A DNA stretch of 39,419 nucleotides from Betaproteobacteria bacterium (GCA_005884455.1 VBCH01000010.1:1-39419); one strand, 5' to 3'; positions 6,376 to 15,243 are shown, counted from the first letter of the stretch. Numbers and translations are program-made. Notes: a model not told the origin generated them from the sequence alone.

Positions 6376-8508
6376 ATGAAGACGATCTATTTCCCGTACT
6401 TGGCAACAGCCTGTGTATCCCTCCTTTTGGCCGCGTGCCAGGCTCCTTCCGGCGGCTCGCAGAGCGCCGCGTCGGGCCCTCGCGACGGCGGCAGTGAGAT
6501 CGGCGGCGTCGTAACGAGCGCGAACGGGCCCGAGGCTGGGGTCTGGGTGATCGCGGAGACGAACGATCTCCCCACCAAATTCACCAAGATCGTGGTCACG
6601 GACGACCGCGGCCGCTACCTCATCCCCGAGCTTCCGAAAGCCAACTACAGCGTATGGGTGCGCGGCTATGGGCTGGTCGATTCGCCCAAGGTGCAGGCCG
6701 CGTCCGGGAAAATTCTCGATCTGACCGCCGTGACGGCGCCGAGCGCGGCGGCGGCGGCGCAGTACTACCCGGCGATCTACTGGTACTCGATGCTCAAGGT
6801 CCCTGCGAAGAGCGAGTTTCCCGCGGGGCCGGTGAAAACCCAGCCCGAGTGGGTGAACATCATCAAGACGAGCGGCTGCATGTCGTGCCACGCGCTCGGC
6901 ACACTGGGTACGCGCACCATGCCCAAGGACTTCGCCCATTTCAAGTCCTCGGCCGAGGCTTGGGGACGGCGTATTGCTTCGGGGCAAGCCATGACTCAGA
7001 TGACCACGGTGCTCGGGCGGCTCGACGCCCCGCGGGCGCTCGCGCTGTGGGGCGACTGGACCGACCGCGTCGCGGCAGGCGAGCTGCCGTTCGCGAAACC
7101 CGAGCGGCCTCAAGGGCTCGAGCGCAACATCGTCCTCAGCCTGTGGGACTGGAGCACGCCCACCGGCTACATGCACGATCTGATCTCGACGGACCGGCGC
7201 AAACCCACCGTCAACGCCTACGGCAAGCTCTACGGGGCGACCGAGGAGAGCACGGATTATTTCCCGGTGCTCGATCCGAACACGCACACCGCGAGCCAGC
7301 TTAAGCATCCCGTGCGCGATCCCAATACGCCGTCCTCGAGGACGGCGACAATGGCGCCTTCTCCCTACTGGGGGAGCGAACCCATCTGGGACAGCCAGAC
7401 GAGCATCCACAATCAGATGATGGACGAAAAGGGGCGGGTGTGGGCCACTGCGCGCGTTCGCCCTCCAGCCAATCCGGATTACTGCAGGAAGGGCGGGGCC
7501 CATCCGTCGGCCAAGGTGTTTCCGATCGAGAGCGCCAACCGGCATCTCTCCATGTACGATCCGGCGACCGGCAAGTTCACGCTGATCAGCACCTGCTTCC
7601 CGACTCACCACCTGATCTTCGCCGAGGACGCCAACCAGACGCTGTGGGCGAGCAACGGAGTCACCGGACCGGGGGCGGTCGGCTGGCTGAACCGGAAGAT
7701 GTTCGAGGAAACCGGCGACGAAGTGAAATCGCAAGGCTGGACGCCGTTCATCCTCGATACCAACGGCAACGGCCGGCGCGATGAATGGGTGGAACCCAAG
7801 CAGCCGGTCGATCCGGCGAAGGACAAGCGCGTGCAGGTGTCCCTCTACAGCATCAACGTCAATCCGAACGACGGCTCGGTGTGGGGAACATCGATGGGAT
7901 TCCCGGGCCATGTCGTTCGGGTCGCTCCCGGACCGGATCCGACTCATACCGCCATTACCGAGATCTACGAGCCGCCGTTCCCGGGATACGGGCCGCGCGG
8001 CGGCGACATCGGCCGCGACGGCGTGTTCTGGGCATCGCTCGCGAGCGGACACCTCGGCAAGTTCGACCGCAGCAAATGCAAAGGCCCGCTCAACGGGCCG
8101 AACGCGACCGGCAAGCACTGCCCCGAGGGCTGGACGCTCTACCGCTTCCCCGGACCGCAGTTCAGGGACGTGCAGGACGACGGCAGCGTCGAGGCGAGCT
8201 ACTACACCTGGGTGGATTGGTTCGACAGCTTCGGCCTCGGCAAGAACGTGCCGATCGCCTCGGGGAACATGAGCGATGCGTACTTCGCCCTGGTCGACGG
8301 CAAGTGGGTCACGCTGCGCGTTCCGTATCCGATGGGCTTCTACGCCAAGTGGTCGGAAGGGCGTATCGACGATCCGAACGCCGGCTGGAAGGGCAGGTCG
8401 CTGTGGGCGACGTACTCGACCCGGACGGTGTTCCATGTCGAAGGCGGCAAGGAGAACCGCCCCAGGGTCGTGAAGTTCCAGCTGCGCCCGGATCCGCTCG
8501 CGAACTGA
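6376..8508 (+). CDS. Lipoprotein with carboxypeptidase-regulatory-like domain, single c-heme site and propeller-like region
   Basis: A 710-residue envelope protein. The lipobox LLLAAC places the lipidated Cys at 21. Residues about 41-118 (EIGGVVTSANGPEAGVWVIA through DDRGRYLIPELPKANYSVWVRGYG) match the carboxypeptidase-regulatory-like beta-sandwich. A CMSCH motif at 168-172 is a c-type heme site, with several Met downstream as possible axial ligands. From about 350 on, repeats of the type DEKGRVWATAR, EDANQTLWASNGV and DIGRDGVFWASLASG suggest a six- or seven-bladed beta-propeller. It probably sits on the periplasmic or outer face and may be a single-heme dehydrogenase-like or sensor protein. 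Substrate unknown. The M1 aminopeptidase gene follows after 17 nt, so they may be co-transcribed. Confidence 0.75.
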   Translation: MKTIYFPYLATACVSLLLAACQAPSGGSQSAASGPRDGGSEIGGVVTSANGPEAGVWVIAETNDLPTKFTKIVVTDDRGRYLIPELPKANYSVWVRGYGLVDSPKVQAASGKILDLTAVTAPSAAAAAQYYPAIYWYSMLKVPAKSEFPAGPVKTQPEWVNIIKTSGCMSCHALGTLGTRTMPKDFAHFKSSAEAWGRRIASGQAMTQMTTVLGRLDAPRALALWGDWTDRVAAGELPFAKPERPQGLERNIVLSLWDWSTPTGYMHDLISTDRRKPTVNAYGKLYGATEESTDYFPVLDPNTHTASQLKHPVRDPNTPSSRTATMAPSPYWGSEPIWDSQTSIHNQMMDEKGRVWATARVRPPANPDYCRKGGAHPSAKVFPIESANRHLSMYDPATGKFTLISTCFPTHHLIFAEDANQTLWASNGVTGPGAVGWLNRKMFEETGDEVKSQGWTPFILDTNGNGRRDEWVEPKQPVDPAKDKRVQVSLYSINVNPNDGSVWGTSMGFPGHVVRVAPGPDPTHTAITEIYEPPFPGYGPRGGDIGRDGVFWASLASGHLGKFDRSKCKGPLNGPNATGKHCPEGWTLYRFPGPQFRDVQDDGSVEASYYTWVDWFDSFGLGKNVPIASGNMSDAYFALVDGKWVTLRVPYPMGFYAKWSEGRIDDPNAGWKGRSLWATYSTRTVFHVEGGKENRPRVVKFQLRPDPLAN

Positions 8509-8525
8509 CGGCGGCCCGGATTTCC

Positions 8526-11267
8526 TTGCGAACCGTGTATCGAACCGCGGGCGGCTCGCTGGCCCTCGCGGCAGCGCTGCTGCTCTTCTGCATCGCCCCT
8601 GCGGGCGCCGAGCCGCGCTTCTCGTTTGCGACGACCCCGGGGAAGCTGCCCAAGGACGTAGTGCCCAGGCACTACGCGCTGCGTATCGTTCCCGCGCCGA
8701 CTTACGACCGCTTCGACGGAGAGGCGGTCATAGACATCGAGGTGGCGCGGCCCGTCCCGGTGATCGTCGTCAACGCCGCCGAGCTGAGCTTCAAATCGGT
8801 AAAGCTGCGCGCGAGCGGGGGAGGTGAGACGAGCCTTGCGCCCAGCGTCGATCCGCGGCGCGAGACGGTGACGCTCACCCCCGCGACCGCGCCGATTGCA
8901 CCCGGCAGCTACCGCCTGAGCATCGACTACTCGGGGAAAATCGGGAAGCATCCGCAAGGCCTGTACCAGATCGCGTACAAGGAGCGCGATCGCGGGCGCC
9001 TCGTGGACAAGCTGATGCTCGCCACCCAGATGGAGCCGGTGCAGGCGCGCCGCCTCTTTCCGGGATGGGACGAGCCGGTGTTCCGCGCGAGCTTCGACAT
9101 CGTCGCGGTGATCGACGCGCCCTTGACCGCAGTCTCGAACATGCCGCAGTCGAGGGTCGAGCTCCGGCCCGACGGCAGGAAGGAAGTGAGCTTCGCGAGA
9201 TCGGTGCCGATGCCGACGTATCTGGTGGCGCTCTTCGTCGGCGAGATGGATCTCCTTGAAGACAGCGTCGATGGAATCCGGCTCGGCATCCATACCGTGA
9301 AAGGCAAGCGCGAGCGCGCGCGCTACGCGATGGAGGCGACCAAGCAGATCGTGCGCTATTTCAACGGCTACTTCGGCGAACCTTACCCTCTCTCCAAGCT
9401 GGACCAGATCGCGCTTCCGGGCGGCATAGGCGGGGCGATGGAAAACTGGGGGGCGATCGCCTACAACGAGGGCCGCTTCCTGTACGACCCGGGCGAAGAT
9501 TCGCTGCGCCAGCAGCAAGCGGCCTACGGCATCATCGCGCACGAGATCGCGCATCAATGGTTCGGCAACCTCGTCACGATGGCCTGGTGGGACAACCTGT
9601 GGCTGAACGAGGGTTTCGCCTCGTGGATGGCGAGCAAGACCACGGAGCGCTTCAACCCGAGCTGGGGCATGCGGCTGCGCGATGCGCTCTGGAAGGAAAC
9701 GGCGCTCGCCGAGGACGCGCGCAGGACGACCCATCCGATCCAGACGCCGGTCGAGAACGACACGCGCGCGATGGACGTCTTCGATTCCATCACCTACGCG
9801 AAAGGAGCTGCGGTTCTGCGCATGCTCGAGGGCTATCTCGGCGAAGACGTTTTCCGCGCGGGCGTCCGGGGCTACATGCGCGCGCACCGTTTTTCCAGTA
9901 CCACCACGGCCGATTTCTGGCACCACCTGTCGGCGGCATCGAGTCAGGACATCGGCAAGCTGGTCGCGGGCTGGACCGAGCAGCCCGGATATCCGGTCGT
10001 GAAAGTCCTGCAGCAATGCGAGAACGGCGCCGCCGCAGTGACGCTCGCTCAGGAGCGTTTCACCCTCAACGACCCCGGAGCGGTGCCGCTTGCCTGGAAT
10101 GTGCCGGTGATCCTCGCCGACGGGGCAGGGGCGCGGCGCACCGTTCTGCTCGAGCGGGAGCCGCAGAAACTGGGTTTCGAGCGCTGCGGCGCGATGCTCG
10201 CCAACGCCGGCGACACCGGCTACTACCGAAGCCAGTACGACGACCGGAACTTTGGCCGGCTCGTGCCCGCCTTGCAGGGGCTCCCGGCCCCGGACCGTCT
10301 GCGACTGCTCTCGGACACCTTCGCGCTCGCGCAGGCGGGTCGCGTCGACGCGACGCGCTATCTCGCGCTCGTGGAGAACCTCGGCGCCGAAACCGACCGC
10401 ACGATCTGGGACCAAGTCACCGGCGCGCTGCGCTTTCTGCGCGAGCTGATCGATTCTCGCGGCGACCAGGCCGTTTTCGATCGCTACATCGCGCGCCTGC
10501 TGGAGACGCCGTTTGCGAGGGTCGGCTGGGACGCGCGGCCGGGTGAAGCCGCCGACGCGGCTCTGCTGCGCAGATCGCTGATCGAGGCGCTCGGCAGGGC
10601 AGGGCACGGGGCGGTCGTGCGGGAAGCGCAGTCGCGCTTTGCCGCGCGCGCGAAGAAGGCGATCGATCCGGCGATCCGGCCCGCGGTGCTGAACGTCACC
10701 GGCCGCTACGCCGACGAGGCGACCTTCGAGGCTCTGCTCGAGCGCATGCGCAGCGCCACCGACATGAGCGACAAGTGGGAGGCGCAAGCAGCGCTGCGAC
10801 AGGTGCGCGACCCGAGGCTGCTGCAGCGGCTGATGGAGCTGATGCTGACCGATGAGCTGCCGCCGAGCGATGCGGTCTTCAACCTCACCCATATCGGCGA
10901 GGACAGCGGGCGGGTCGAGATTGTCTGGCGGTTCGTGCTCGAGCATCTTCCGGCGATCCTCGCCAAGGCCTCGGCGCGTGGACGCCCTCACGTTCTGCCC
11001 GATGCCGCCTCGGCCTTTAGCGACGCAGCGCGCGCGGAGGAGCTGATCGCCCTGACCCGCACCCATCTCGATGCCACTGCGCTCTATCAAGCCGAGAAAG
11101 GCGCCGACTGGATCCGGTTGAAAGCTGCGGTCAAGGCGCGCGAAGCGCGCCGCGCAATCGACTGGGCGCAAGCGCGCCTGGGCCCGGCGCAGATCGGAAG
11201 TCGTGAAATTCCACCTCCGCTCCCGGTGAAGGAGCGGCCTTCTCCCCGTAACGGGGAGAAGGGATAG
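8526..11267 (+). CDS. M1-family zinc aminopeptidase, exported
   Basis: Aminopeptidase N-like zinc exopeptidase of about 913 residues. The exopeptidase motif GAMEN is at 303-307, and the zinc site HEIAH at 339-343 with the third ligand Glu362 (LNEGFASW) is intact. The C-terminal half is helical, as in ERAP/APN-type enzymes. The N-terminus has a hydrophobic signal (SLALAAALLLFCIAPAGA), so it works in the periplasm or outside the cell. Start codon is uncertain: TTG 8526 and GTG 8535 are the only candidates before the signal peptide, and neither has a strong ribosome site. The frame stays open upstream only as a shadow of the lipoprotein gene. The last residues (PPLPVKERPSPRNGEKG) are encoded by two palindromes and are probably not part of the ancestral protein. 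Likely co-transcribed with the heme lipoprotein. Confidence 0.9.
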   Translation: MRTVYRTAGGSLALAAALLLFCIAPAGAEPRFSFATTPGKLPKDVVPRHYALRIVPAPTYDRFDGEAVIDIEVARPVPVIVVNAAELSFKSVKLRASGGGETSLAPSVDPRRETVTLTPATAPIAPGSYRLSIDYSGKIGKHPQGLYQIAYKERDRGRLVDKLMLATQMEPVQARRLFPGWDEPVFRASFDIVAVIDAPLTAVSNMPQSRVELRPDGRKEVSFARSVPMPTYLVALFVGEMDLLEDSVDGIRLGIHTVKGKRERARYAMEATKQIVRYFNGYFGEPYPLSKLDQIALPGGIGGAMENWGAIAYNEGRFLYDPGEDSLRQQQAAYGIIAHEIAHQWFGNLVTMAWWDNLWLNEGFASWMASKTTERFNPSWGMRLRDALWKETALAEDARRTTHPIQTPVENDTRAMDVFDSITYAKGAAVLRMLEGYLGEDVFRAGVRGYMRAHRFSSTTTADFWHHLSAASSQDIGKLVAGWTEQPGYPVVKVLQQCENGAAAVTLAQERFTLNDPGAVPLAWNVPVILADGAGARRTVLLEREPQKLGFERCGAMLANAGDTGYYRSQYDDRNFGRLVPALQGLPAPDRLRLLSDTFALAQAGRVDATRYLALVENLGAETDRTIWDQVTGALRFLRELIDSRGDQAVFDRYIARLLETPFARVGWDARPGEAADAALLRRSLIEALGRAGHGAVVREAQSRFAARAKKAIDPAIRPAVLNVTGRYADEATFEALLERMRSATDMSDKWEAQAALRQVRDPRLLQRLMELMLTDELPPSDAVFNLTHIGEDSGRVEIVWRFVLEHLPAILAKASARGRPHVLPDAASAFSDAARAEELIALTRTHLDATALYQAEKGADWIRLKAAVKAREARRAIDWAQARLGPAQIGSREIPPPLPVKERPSPRNGEKG
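11217..11262. repeat. Tandem palindromes (REP-like) at the 3' end of the aminopeptidase gene
   Basis: Two adjacent inverted repeats: CCGCTCC/GGAGCGG (11217-11223 with 11231-11237) and CCTTCTCCCC/GGGGAGAAGG (11238-11247 with 11253-11262). They lie inside the last codons of the aminopeptidase and 12 nt before the stop of the convergent gene. The second resembles the CTCCCC...GGGGAG palindromes dispersed in many proteobacterial genomes. It could act as a two-way attenuator between the convergent genes, but there is no long T-run. Confidence 0.6.
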
Positions 11268-11273
11268 AAAAAC

Positions 11274-11954
11274 TCAGTTCGCGGCGAAGCAGTAGAACAA
11301 TCCGTTGCCGCCCGTGCCTTGCAGCGCCGCCTGGCTGCAGCCGGGGGCGCCTTCCTTGCTCGGGCGGGACAGGTGCGAGGAATTCCAGGACTTGGACGCG
11401 TCGTCGTCGCGCAGGCCCTGGCGGTCGTGGTGCCCGAGCATCGCGGCTCCCGCGCCGCTGGTGGTCCAGTTGCTGCAGGTCGTATCCTCGCCGCCCGTGA
11501 TCGCGCGGCCATCCCGCGTCGAGCCGGTCAGCATGTCGTGCATGTTCGGCTTCTCGGTGCGGCCGTTGACCATGCCGCCTCTTTCGTTCAGCGCGGTTTC
11601 CTTGGTGAGATTGTTGGCGCCGTGGAGCTGATCGACGTTGCTCGCGATGACGACGCCCTTCGCGTTCTGCCACGGGCCGCGCCCGATGCGGTCGCGGGCG
11701 TTCACCGGGGGATATCCGCCGGAAGCGCTAGCGCTCAGGTAAGCGCGCCAGTTACGCCCTCCGGAGCCGGCGGCCTTCGCGAGCGACTGGCAATGCCGGT
11801 CGGCGCCCTCGAGGCCCCCGAGGTCGGCTCCTTTTGCCGAGCCTGCGCTGGTGACGAAAAACGACATGCCACTCTGCTGCGACTGCATGCCTCCGCACGA
11901 ACCCACCGCCAGCGCAACGGCTGCTGCCAGGGAAAGGCGTGTAACCGTCTTCAT
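11274..11954 (-). CDS. Lectin-like lipoprotein (C-type-lectin/endostatin-like fold suspected)
   Basis: A 226-residue exported protein. The n-region MKTVTR and a hydrophobic stretch lead to a VGSC lipobox-like site, so it is probably a lipoprotein. The mature domain begins FFVTSAGSAKGADLGGLEGADRHC, continues with WRAYLSASASGGYPPVNARDRIGRGPW, and ends SQAALQGTGGNGLFYCFAAN with paired cysteines. The GLEGADxHCQ pattern with WRAYLS and a terminal LFYCFA resembles bacterial C-type-lectin-like or endostatin-like domains (DUF1554-like), assigned by eye. AAAGGAGG lies about 7 nt before the ATG. It is monocistronic, convergent with the aminopeptidase and divergent from the ABC transporter. Binding target unknown, possibly glycan. 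Confidence 0.6.
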   Translation of the reverse strand: MKTVTRLSLAAAVALAVGSCGGMQSQQSGMSFFVTSAGSAKGADLGGLEGADRHCQSLAKAAGSGGRNWRAYLSASASGGYPPVNARDRIGRGPWQNAKGVVIASNVDQLHGANNLTKETALNERGGMVNGRTEKPNMHDMLTGSTRDGRAITGGEDTTCSNWTTSGAGAAMLGHHDRQGLRDDDASKSWNSSHLSRPSKEGAPGCSQAALQGTGGNGLFYCFAAN

Positions 11955-11983
11955 TGCTCTCCTCCTTTGATGGGGAAATCCTT

Positions 11984-12012
11984 CATTTAACAACGAGTGC
12001 AATCTGCGGCAA
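11984..12012 (-). promoter_or_regulatory. Possible sigma-70 promoter for the lectin-like lipoprotein
   Basis: Minus-strand TTGCCG (12007-12012) and TAAATG (11984-11989) are separated by 17 nt and lie about 30 nt before the ATG at 11954. The -35 is good and the -10 is weak. The 94-bp gap to the divergent ABC gene must also contain that gene's promoter, for which I see no clear hexamers. Confidence 0.3.
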
Positions 12013-12048
12013 ACTAGGATAACACCGCAGGCGAACCGTCTATTCCTC

Positions 12049-13998
12049 ATGTTCAAGTACCTCCAATCGCGCATTCGCGGAACGGCCAGCACGGGTCCGG
12101 GCGAGCCGCCGCCAGGGTTGATCGCCTTCTACTGGCACTTCGTTCGCCAGACCAGGGGCTGGTACGCGCTTATGTTCGTGACCAGCTTGGCCGTGGCCCT
12201 GATCGACACGGTGATCCCGGTGTTCATCGGCAAGCTCGTGTCCCTGATGGAAGCCGCCGACCGCCGGGCAGCGCTCGACCAGCAGTGGCCGCTGCTCGCC
12301 GGCATGGTGGGGCTCGTGCTCGTCGTCCGCCCGCTCGCCAATTTGGCCGACATGTTGATCCGCCAGAACGCGCTGATCCCGGGCGTGACCAGCATGATCC
12401 GCTGGCAGAGCCACTGGCACGTGGTGCGCCAGAGCTGGCCGTTCTTCCAGAACGATTTTGCCGGGCGCATCGCCAACCGCGTCATGCAGACCGCCAACGC
12501 GTTGCGCGAAAGCGTGATGGCGAGCATACGCGCGGTCTGGTACATCGCGGTCTACGGCGTGAGCGCATTCGCGCTGATGGCCGCCTCGGACTGGCGCCTG
12601 GGCCTGCCGACGTTGTTGTGGTTCCTCGGCTACATCGTGTTCCTGCGCTACTTCGTGCCGCGCATGCGCGATCTCGCGAAGACCAGCTCGGAAATGCGCT
12701 CGCACGTCATGGCGCGCGTCGTCGACAGCTATACCAACATCCTCACGGTCAAGCTTTTCGCGCGGCTCGCCGACGAGGACGCCTATGTGCGCGAGGTGAT
12801 CGACGAGCACCAGGGCGCGATCGGCGCGCATATGCGCCTCATCTCGCAATTCATGTTCTCGCTTTCGGTGATGAACGCGGCGCTCCTCACCGGCACCGCC
12901 GCGATCGGCATCTGGCTGTGGGCCCACGGCACGGTGGGCGCGGGCGTCGTAGCGACCGCCCTGCCGCTCGCCTGGCAGATCGCAAACGTGGCTGGCTGGG
13001 TGAGCTGGGAGGTGACCGGCATCTTCGAGAGCATCGGCGTCGTGCAGGAGGGCATGCAGACGATCGCCGTGCCGCACGCCGGGGGCGACCGGCGCGGCGC
13101 GCGCGAGCTCCGCGTGGCGCGCGGCGAGATCCGCTTCGAGGACGTGAGCTTCAATTACGGCAGGAGCGACGGCAAACCCGTGTTCGACCGCCTGAATCTC
13201 ACGATTCGTCCCGGCGAGCGCGTGGGTCTCGTCGGCCGCTCGGGCGCGGGCAAGTCGACCCTGGTCAACCTGCTGCTGCGTTTTTTCGAGCTGGAGCGGG
13301 GCCGCATCTGCATCGACGGGCAGGACATCGGCGAGGTGACCCAGGAAAGCCTGCGCGCTGCGATCGGCATGGTGACGCAGGACACCTCGCTCCTGCATCG
13401 CTCGATCGCCGCCAACATCCGCTACGGCCGCCCCGGCGCGGGCGATGCGCAGGTCGAGGCGGCCGCGCGCAAGGCGCAGGCGCACGAGTTCATCGTCGGC
13501 CTGCAGGACTGGAAGGACCGCAAAGGCTACGAGGCCCACGTGGGCGAGCGCGGCGTCAAGCTCTCCGGCGGGCAGCGCCAGCGCGTGGCTCTCGCCCGAG
13601 TGGTCCTGAAAGACGCGCCCATCCTCGTGCTCGACGAAGCGACCTCGGCGCTCGACAGCGAGGTGGAGCTCGCCATTCAGGAGCAGCTGCTGGGCCTCAT
13701 GGAAGGCAAGACCGTGATCGCGATCGCGCACCGGCTGTCCACCATCGCGCGCATGGACCGCCTGATCGTGCTCGAGGGCGGCCGCATCGCCGAGCAGGGC
13801 ACGCACGAGGAGCTGCTCGCCTTGCGCGGCCACTACGAGAGGCTGTGGCGCCACCAGTCAGGCGGGTTTCTGGCGCACGAGGTCGTCGCGACCGAAACCG
13901 AGACCGAGCTGCGCGAAGAGCCGCCCCTCGATGAGATGCGGGTCGAAGCGAAGCCCGAGCCTTCCGTGGACGACGCGCCGGTCGTAACCCGGACCTGA
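12049..13998 (+). CDS. ABC exporter, fused transmembrane and ATPase domains
   Basis: A 649-residue half-transporter that should homodimerise in the inner membrane. Residues about 35-330 form the six-helix exporter membrane domain (YALMFVTSLAVALIDTVIPVF, AGMVGLVLVVRPLANLA, YGVSAFALMAAS and so on). The ATPase has Walker A GRSGAGKS at 396-403, signature LSGGQ at 505-509, Walker B ILVLDE at 525-530 and the switch histidine at 561. It resembles lipid or drug exporters of the MsbA/multidrug class. The C-terminal tail of about 45 residues after the ATPase is acidic and of low complexity. The gene stands alone, divergent from the lectin-like lipoprotein and convergent with the NHL protein. Cargo cannot be inferred. 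Confidence 0.93.
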   Translation: MFKYLQSRIRGTASTGPGEPPPGLIAFYWHFVRQTRGWYALMFVTSLAVALIDTVIPVFIGKLVSLMEAADRRAALDQQWPLLAGMVGLVLVVRPLANLADMLIRQNALIPGVTSMIRWQSHWHVVRQSWPFFQNDFAGRIANRVMQTANALRESVMASIRAVWYIAVYGVSAFALMAASDWRLGLPTLLWFLGYIVFLRYFVPRMRDLAKTSSEMRSHVMARVVDSYTNILTVKLFARLADEDAYVREVIDEHQGAIGAHMRLISQFMFSLSVMNAALLTGTAAIGIWLWAHGTVGAGVVATALPLAWQIANVAGWVSWEVTGIFESIGVVQEGMQTIAVPHAGGDRRGARELRVARGEIRFEDVSFNYGRSDGKPVFDRLNLTIRPGERVGLVGRSGAGKSTLVNLLLRFFELERGRICIDGQDIGEVTQESLRAAIGMVTQDTSLLHRSIAANIRYGRPGAGDAQVEAAARKAQAHEFIVGLQDWKDRKGYEAHVGERGVKLSGGQRQRVALARVVLKDAPILVLDEATSALDSEVELAIQEQLLGLMEGKTVIAIAHRLSTIARMDRLIVLEGGRIAEQGTHEELLALRGHYERLWRHQSGGFLAHEVVATETETELREEPPLDEMRVEAKPEPSVDDAPVVTRT

Positions 13999-14008
13999 CC
14001 GTCACCGA

Positions 14009-14992
14009 CTACTTCCTGACGAATTTCCTCACCGTCATCCCGGAGGTTTCGGCCCAGTAGACGTTGCCGATCGCATCCGCAGCCACGCCTTCTCCCACGC
14101 TCTGGGTTTCCGGTTCCGCGCCCAGGCCCGGGATGAAGGCGCTGACCGCGCCGTCCTTGGCGCTGCCGATGCGGATGCCCCGCTTGAAGCCGGGGTTGAG
14201 CTTCGCATTCGACTGGTGATCGGCCACGTATATAGTGTCGTTCCGATCTATGAAGAGCCCGCTCGGCCGGCCGAATTGCCTCCACTCTTCGAGGAAATTC
14301 CCCTCTTGGTCGAAGATCTGGATGCGGCTGTTGCCGCGGTCGCCGACGAAGAGCCGCCCCGTGGAATCCATGGCGAGGGCGTGAGGCGTGTCGAACTCGC
14401 CGCGATCTGCTCCCTTCCTGCCCCAGGTCTTGATGAACTTTCCCTCTTTCGAGAACTTCACGATGCGCGCGTTGGAATCTCCGCCGTGTCCATCCGCGAC
14501 AAAAATGTCGCCGTTCGGAGCGGTGAGGATGTCCGAGGGCCGGTTGAAGGTGTCCGGGCCGTCTCCGGCGACTCCGGCCTTGCCGAGCGTCAGCAGGACC
14601 TTTCCCTCCGCGCTGAATTTCACGACCTGGTGGCCTTTGCCGTCTTTTCCGTCCGCATCGGTGACCCACACGTTGCCGGCCCTGTCGATGTGGATGCCGT
14701 GGGGAAACGCGAACATCCCCGCGCCGAAGCTTTTGAGGAATCGGCCCGACGGGCTCAGCTTGACCAGAGGCGCCAGGTTCGAGCCGGCGCAGGAGTTCGC
14801 GCCGCATCGCTCGAACACCCAGATATTGCCGGCGCGATCGATATCGATCGCGCTCGTCCATCCCCACTTCCTTCCGTCGGGGAGTTTCGCCCAGCCGTCT
14901 TCGTGGTACGGGTTCTCCTGAGCAAAGACCCCTGGAACCGTCGCCGCCGCCGCTGCGACGAGAACGAACAGCATCCGTACACGACGCATCAT
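14009..14992 (-). CDS. Secreted NHL-repeat beta-propeller protein
   Basis: A 327-residue protein with signal peptide MMRRVRMLFVLVAAAAATVPGVFA and a mature chain made of NHL-type repeats: SAIDIDRAGNIWVFERC, HGIHIDRAGNVWVTDAD, SDILTAPNGDIFVADGHGG, HALAMDSTGRLFVGDRGNSRIQIF, SGLFIDRNDTIYVADHQ and GVAADAIGNVYWAETSG. That makes six blades, as in NHL and peptidyl-alpha-hydroxyglycine lyase-like propellers. Two cysteines (RCGANSCAG) in the first loop may pair. Start 14992 (ATG ATG) has GGAGG 6 nt upstream. It acts in the periplasm or outside the cell, as a binding or lyase-type protein; function not determined. It may be co-transcribed with the small lipoprotein upstream, 44 nt away. Confidence 0.85.
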   Translation of the reverse strand: MMRRVRMLFVLVAAAAATVPGVFAQENPYHEDGWAKLPDGRKWGWTSAIDIDRAGNIWVFERCGANSCAGSNLAPLVKLSPSGRFLKSFGAGMFAFPHGIHIDRAGNVWVTDADGKDGKGHQVVKFSAEGKVLLTLGKAGVAGDGPDTFNRPSDILTAPNGDIFVADGHGGDSNARIVKFSKEGKFIKTWGRKGADRGEFDTPHALAMDSTGRLFVGDRGNSRIQIFDQEGNFLEEWRQFGRPSGLFIDRNDTIYVADHQSNAKLNPGFKRGIRIGSAKDGAVSAFIPGLGAEPETQSVGEGVAADAIGNVYWAETSGMTVRKFVRK

Positions 14993-15036
14993 GATCGCCC
15001 TCCTTTTGGTCAGCCTCGCGTCGTGCGCTCGACCCG

Positions 15037-15243
15037 TTATTTTTCCGCGGCCTCGCGCGATTCCTGCGACTGCTGTACCTGCTCCATGGCCTGTCCGATC
15101 TTCTGTTGCGTCTGTTCCAGGGTCTTCTTGGCTTGCTCGACTTCCTGTTTCTTGAGCGCAGCGGCGGTGGCCGCAGTGCTGGCGGTCTCGATGCCGCAGC
15201 CGGCAAGCGCTGCGGCAGCGATGATGAACATGAACCGTGTCAT
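15037..15243 (-). CDS. Small coiled-coil lipoprotein, 68 aa
   Basis: MTRFMFIIAAAALAGC is a lipoprotein signal with the lipidated Cys at 16. The remaining 52 residues are Ala/Gln/Glu/Lys-rich with heptad spacing (KKQEVEQAKKTLEQTQQKIGQAMEQVQQSQES), so a helical coiled coil similar in style to Lpp or small entericidin-like proteins. AAGGAG lies 5 nt before the ATG; a longer frame to 15285 lacks a ribosome site. Role unknown, probably structural in the envelope. Confidence 0.75.
   Translation of the reverse strand: MTRFMFIIAAAALAGCGIETASTAATAAALKKQEVEQAKKTLEQTQQKIGQAMEQVQQSQESREAAEK

Noticed and set aside
7785-8525. N-terminal extension of the M1 aminopeptidase into the lipoprotein gene
   Set aside because: The extension is an out-of-frame reading of the lipoprotein gene; a signal peptide begins right after 8526, which marks the true N-terminus.
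8340-11171. Minus-strand open frame of 943 codons opposite the aminopeptidase
   Set aside because: Arg/His/Glu-rich shadow of a recognisable plus-strand gene with intact HEXXH and GAMEN motifs; no recognisable domain or ribosome site.
13998-14009. Terminator between the convergent ABC exporter and NHL genes
   Set aside because: Only a few bases separate the stops and no inverted repeat with a T-run was found there.
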